Shown here: positions 57,122-64,000 of the stretch, one piece after another
How positions within the stretch are numbered: the stretch's first letter is position 1
How the letters are laid out: each line of letters starts with the position of its first letter
The notes under the pieces: generated by a model
What the model saw: only the letters and a program-made list of their open reading frames with translations
Told to the model about the DNA's origin: nothing
Databases searched by the model: none
Made by a program: the position numbers and the translations under genes
Assembly: GCA_012295275.1 (NCBI GenBank)
Contig: CM022667.1
Span: 5,067,208 to 5,131,207, forward strand
Direction: 5' to 3'
DNA from: Chrysomallon squamiferum
Taxonomy: Eukaryota; Mollusca; Gastropoda; Neomphalida; Peltospiridae
DNA: 64,000 nt

Positions 57122-57150
57122 AAAAATAAAAAAATAAAATTAAAATAAAA
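55331..57150. other. Spacer with minisatellites upstream of the micro-exon gene
   Basis: No gene is seen. A poly(A) run lies at 55591-55622. TATGTCTGTATGTATAGTG-type degenerate repeats cover about 55690-56230. A long A-run lies at 57087-57119. This spacer marks the boundary between the two large duplicated units. Confidence 0.6.
56238..56485. repeat. Minisatellite of 13/15-bp units (TGTACAGTGACTA)
   Basis: About 17 units alternating between ATGTACAGTGACT and a form with an extra TG or GC. TGTACA is itself a palindrome, so the array can form many small hairpins. Confidence 0.9.
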
Positions 57151-57760
57151 CAACTGATTACTGTCTTGGATATAAGATATATTCTGCTCAGGTCGAAACT
57201 CGAATATCATTTCATTTTATAAGTCTATATATTTATATAGACAAACACAGAGACAGATTATATAGATAGAAAGATAGCACAAATATAATAATAATAAAAG
57301 TGTAATAAATAAATTCAAAAAACAAAAGTAAAACGTATTTAACTTTAAACTGATAGTTTATCTAACTCAGACGGAATGAATATTTTTTATTTGCTAACAG
57401 AAAAGTATCGAGTTCACGCAGTTGAACTAATCATATATGATGTGTACTTTGAAAAACGTCAATACTGTAGACGGCAGCATTTTACTGTTTCGCACATACT
57501 GAGTGGAACAGCGTTTTTAAAATGTCGTTCGGTTTGATGGTATTCGATACACAGATACTGAATGTAATGATACAATAATGCTAATGATAAATGATGACCT
57601 TAACGAAATACCGGAAACAGATCTGAATCTGTCAAGGTTTTTGTTACGACTCATGAAATCATGCTAAAACCGAGAACTGTAGGGACACCATTAACTACCA
57701 ACAAACAGTATTATGAAACCATTCAGCGATTGTTTGCACACAGAAAACGAGTACAACAAT
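57150..57760 (+). pseudogene. Collapsed remnant of a fourth receptor copy
   Basis: Sequence from 57150 to about 57530 follows the region upstream of copy A (31370-32060), including GGTCGAAACTCGAATAT, GAACTAATC and the start of the promoter minisatellite (GTGGAACAGCG). At 57541-57556 comes ATTCGATACACAGAT, which occurs in receptor exon 5 (Cys-loop coding). It is followed at once by sequence matching downstream of copy A (ACTGAATG...ATGATGAC type, then the CAGATCTGAA region). The simplest reading is one large internal deletion that removed nearly all the gene. Confidence 0.65.
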
Positions 57761-57894
57761 ATTAACAGGTTGGGGAATAAACATACTTTTAGGTTTATTG
57801 AAATAAGCTTTAATGGACAGGGACTTTAATGAAGAAATAAAAATAATCGTTAGGAGATCACTGAAGCATAACTAACATGTTTAATCACGAGCAA

Positions 57895-57972
57895 AATGTG
57901 TGTGTGTGTGTTTGTGTGTGTTGTGTGTGTTTGAATATGTATATGTATATGTGTGTATATATTATATTTATA

Positions 57973-58053
<81 letters not shown>
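57895..58053. repeat. (GT)n, (TA)n and (CA)n compound microsatellite
   Basis: GT, TA and CA runs in succession. The matching place before copy B (37485-37620) has a shorter version. Confidence 0.9.
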
Positions 58054-58057
<4 letters not shown>

Positions 58058-58594
58058 GTAGAAAGATAGATAAAAGAAAAATAAGAAACGCTATGAAAAA
58101 TAAATTAATCTAAACAAAAGGAAACGAAGTAAATATAAAAAAGTCTAAAACATTAATATTACAGAAACATATTTAGCTAACAGTTTATTTCAGGATTTTA
58201 AATAGAGTACATTCTTTTATATTTGCTTATGGAAAATTCTGGCATTGTGATTAATACAATAACATAAAGAGGTCGGGAAACCATGTATGAACCACACTTG
58301 TGAATTCTGTGTGGTGAAACTCAAGAACAAAAGTATTGGCATGAATCAAGATTTATTTCAACAATATTTACTTCAACTGCCTGGGGAATTGTTGTTATAC
58401 AAACAATAAATAAATTGATCGTTAGGAATTTTCCAGCAATTTGCAAAAAGAATGAAAAGCTATTTTATTATATCCGATAATGTGATGTGCTAATGTCAGA
58501 GCTTTGTAGGCGATGCTGTCTGATTTATAAGAAAATTCTGAAAATCGCACGTATATGTGGAACAGAGTTGTTAATAGTCAGTACGTATCACGAG

Positions 58595-59030
58595 GAGCAG
58601 GGCTTTTAACTCCATTTACGTACTGTGTGGAGCAGAGCTTTTGACTCCATTTACGTACTGTGTGGAGCAGAGCTTTTGACTTCATTTACGTACTGTGTGG
58701 AGCAGAGCTTTTGACTCCATTTACGTACTGTGTGGAGCAGACCTTTGAACTTCATTTACGTACTGTGTGGAGCAGAGCTTTTGACTCCATTTACGTACTG
58801 TGTGGAGCAGAGCTTTTAACTCCATTTACGTACTGTGTGGAGCAGACCTTTGAACTTCATTTACGTACTGTGTGGAGCAGAGCTTTTAACTTCATTTACG
58901 TACTGTGTGGAGCAGACCTTTGAACTTCATTTACGTACTGTGTGGAGCAGACCTTTGAACTTCATTTACGTACTGTGTGGAGCAGAGCTTTTAACTTCAT
59001 TTACGTACTGTGTGGAGAAGAGATTTTGAA
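58595..59030. repeat. 35-bp minisatellite upstream of receptor copy C
   Basis: Twelve 35-bp units with core TTTACGTACTGTGTGGAGCA and two alternating tail types (GAGCTTTT- and GACCTTTGAA-). The array ends about 120 bp before the copy C start codon. Because 35 is not a multiple of three and the unit lacks stops, all phases stay open, giving spurious peptides. Confidence 0.95.
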
Positions 59031-59146
59031 AACGCTTTCGATTTAGTAGGACGAGCATTTTTAAGAACTAGTTCGTGTTGAGTCTGCGGAGGTTTTGAAA
59101 ATTCGTCAATGTGTCTGGATCTACGAAAGTGAGGGAAAGCATTATA

Positions 59147-63066
<3,920 letters not shown>

Positions 63067-63661
63067 CACATCACTCGAGTTACAGGTGACGTGAACGAGT
63101 CAGAGTACAGCAGACAGAAGTAGGCTTATTAAAAGAATGACGAATCTCATGATTTGTTATTTTTATGTTATTTTTTCAGGATTACGACCAATAAAAGAAA
63201 GACTACTTACCATATTGGAGAAAACAGACATTTTAAAATGTTTCCCTTTTGCATAAATTAGAACTGAACAATGGTGATGCAGTGTTTGATGAAAACCATT
63301 AACCGACTGTTTGTAGAGAGAAACAAATTATTAGAGTATTGATTTGACTTTTGGCGACTCATTCTTGTTAGGTTCAACGAAATTACTTCATAATGGACAC
63401 AAAGAGAAAAAGAAACAAACACTGGCACACACAGAGATACACATACATAGATATACATACATATACACTCACACACTCACAGAATCACAGACACTGATAA
63501 GAAGAAAATAGTGAATACATGTAATGACGTGGTTTCAGTTAGACTGAAAATATATTTTGTTAAATTAATTTTATATAATTAATTAAAATATTTTTATTTC
63601 ATTTTATTTTCTTTTTTCGTGTGCTACTATCACGTGTAGATCCACGGTCCTGTGTGTGTGT

Positions 63662-63799
63662 TTAAGAGTGTCCTGTCAGTTTGGCTGCGAGCTGTTTTAT
63701 CTGATTAAACAGAGAACCGATCTGAGCTTTAAATGGTGCGAAGAACTTGACAGCTTGAAGAGCCACAGCGGCTGTTGTCTTCCCAGCATGCTCCAAAAA
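63662..63799 (-). CDS. Last exon of a second micro-exon precursor gene (cut by window end)
   Basis: A 138-nt exon coding 45 residues plus TAA, ending AAKLTGHS, appears the same as the final exon of the gene at 42041-54701. It has the same TTCAG acceptor and nearly identical flanks from 63080 to the window end. The rest of the gene lies beyond 64000. It is tail to tail with receptor copy C, just as the first copy is with receptor copy B. Confidence 0.88.
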   Translation of the reverse strand, partial: FLEHAGKTTAAVALQAVKFFAPFKAQIGSLFNQIKQLAAKLTGHS

Positions 63800-64000
63800 C
63801 TGAAGATAAAAAAAAACACGACATGTTTTAGATGAGTGACGTAGACAGCTGTTAGGTTACACCACTATTAAATAACACTGTTTTGTTGAGACGTAATTCA
63901 TGCTGGATTATTTTTTCAGTTAAATAATATAGCAACTTGGTAACTGTAGTATGTGGTTGAGTTTCAGTTACACGACAGTCAGATTACATAATTACATTAC

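Noticed and set aside
58660-59029. Repetitive open frame with WSRAF / YVLCG / CVEQTF periodicity
   Set aside because: The 35-bp minisatellite lacks stop codons in every phase. The peptide cycles through three frames of the same unit and lies ahead of the receptor start, so it is an artefact.

Overview
The window is nuclear DNA from an animal, most likely a mollusc and probably a gastropod. The genes are split by GT-AG introns, the DNA is AT-rich, and introns and spacers are full of microsatellites ((CT)n, (AAT)n, (GT)n, GATA). The taxonomic call is inference: it rests on the divergent nicotinic-like Cys-loop receptors in tandem and the gene style, not on a database match.

Left part (1-27.5 kb). 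A partial minus-strand gene for a secreted or surface protein (2158-3317) is followed by three conserved housekeeping-type genes. These are a large C2H2 zinc-finger gene on one giant coding exon (6722-11598, +), CIAPIN1/anamorsin (13084-16629, -, six coding exons) and TPX2 (18195-25461, +, thirteen coding exons). The zinc-finger gene and CIAPIN1 are tail to tail, with poly(A) signals about 120 bp apart. CIAPIN1 and TPX2 are head to head across a compact shared promoter region. Every exon join in CIAPIN1 and TPX2 was checked for phase and agrees.

Middle (27.5-31 kb). There is a tRNA-Met(CAT) gene with a 22-nt intron, then a five-exon minus-strand gene for a small CUB-like / LDL-receptor class A / single-pass membrane protein.

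Right part (31-64 kb). This is a young segmental-duplication cluster. It holds three copies (A 32492-35358, B 38437-41126, C 59147-63066) of a six-exon, nicotinic-like Cys-loop receptor subunit gene. A collapsed remnant of a fourth copy lies at about 57150-57760. Copy B carries a one-base frameshift. Tail to tail with copies B and C lies a minus-strand gene for a secreted precursor. The first (42041-54701) is complete and the second (63662 onward) is cut by the window end.

The most striking object is the precursor gene. Between its signal-peptide exon and five ordinary 3' exons lie 15 micro-exons of 12-27 nt. Fourteen are multiples of three with phase-1 borders. They join into one open frame ending in Arg-Lys-Arg-Glu just before an amphipathic helical domain. 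A block of six micro-exons is itself duplicated in tandem. The layout recalls the micro-exon genes (MEGs) of schistosomes, but here it is beside, and duplicated with, an orphan ligand-gated channel gene. I suggest, as inference only, a co-inherited secreted-peptide/receptor pair.
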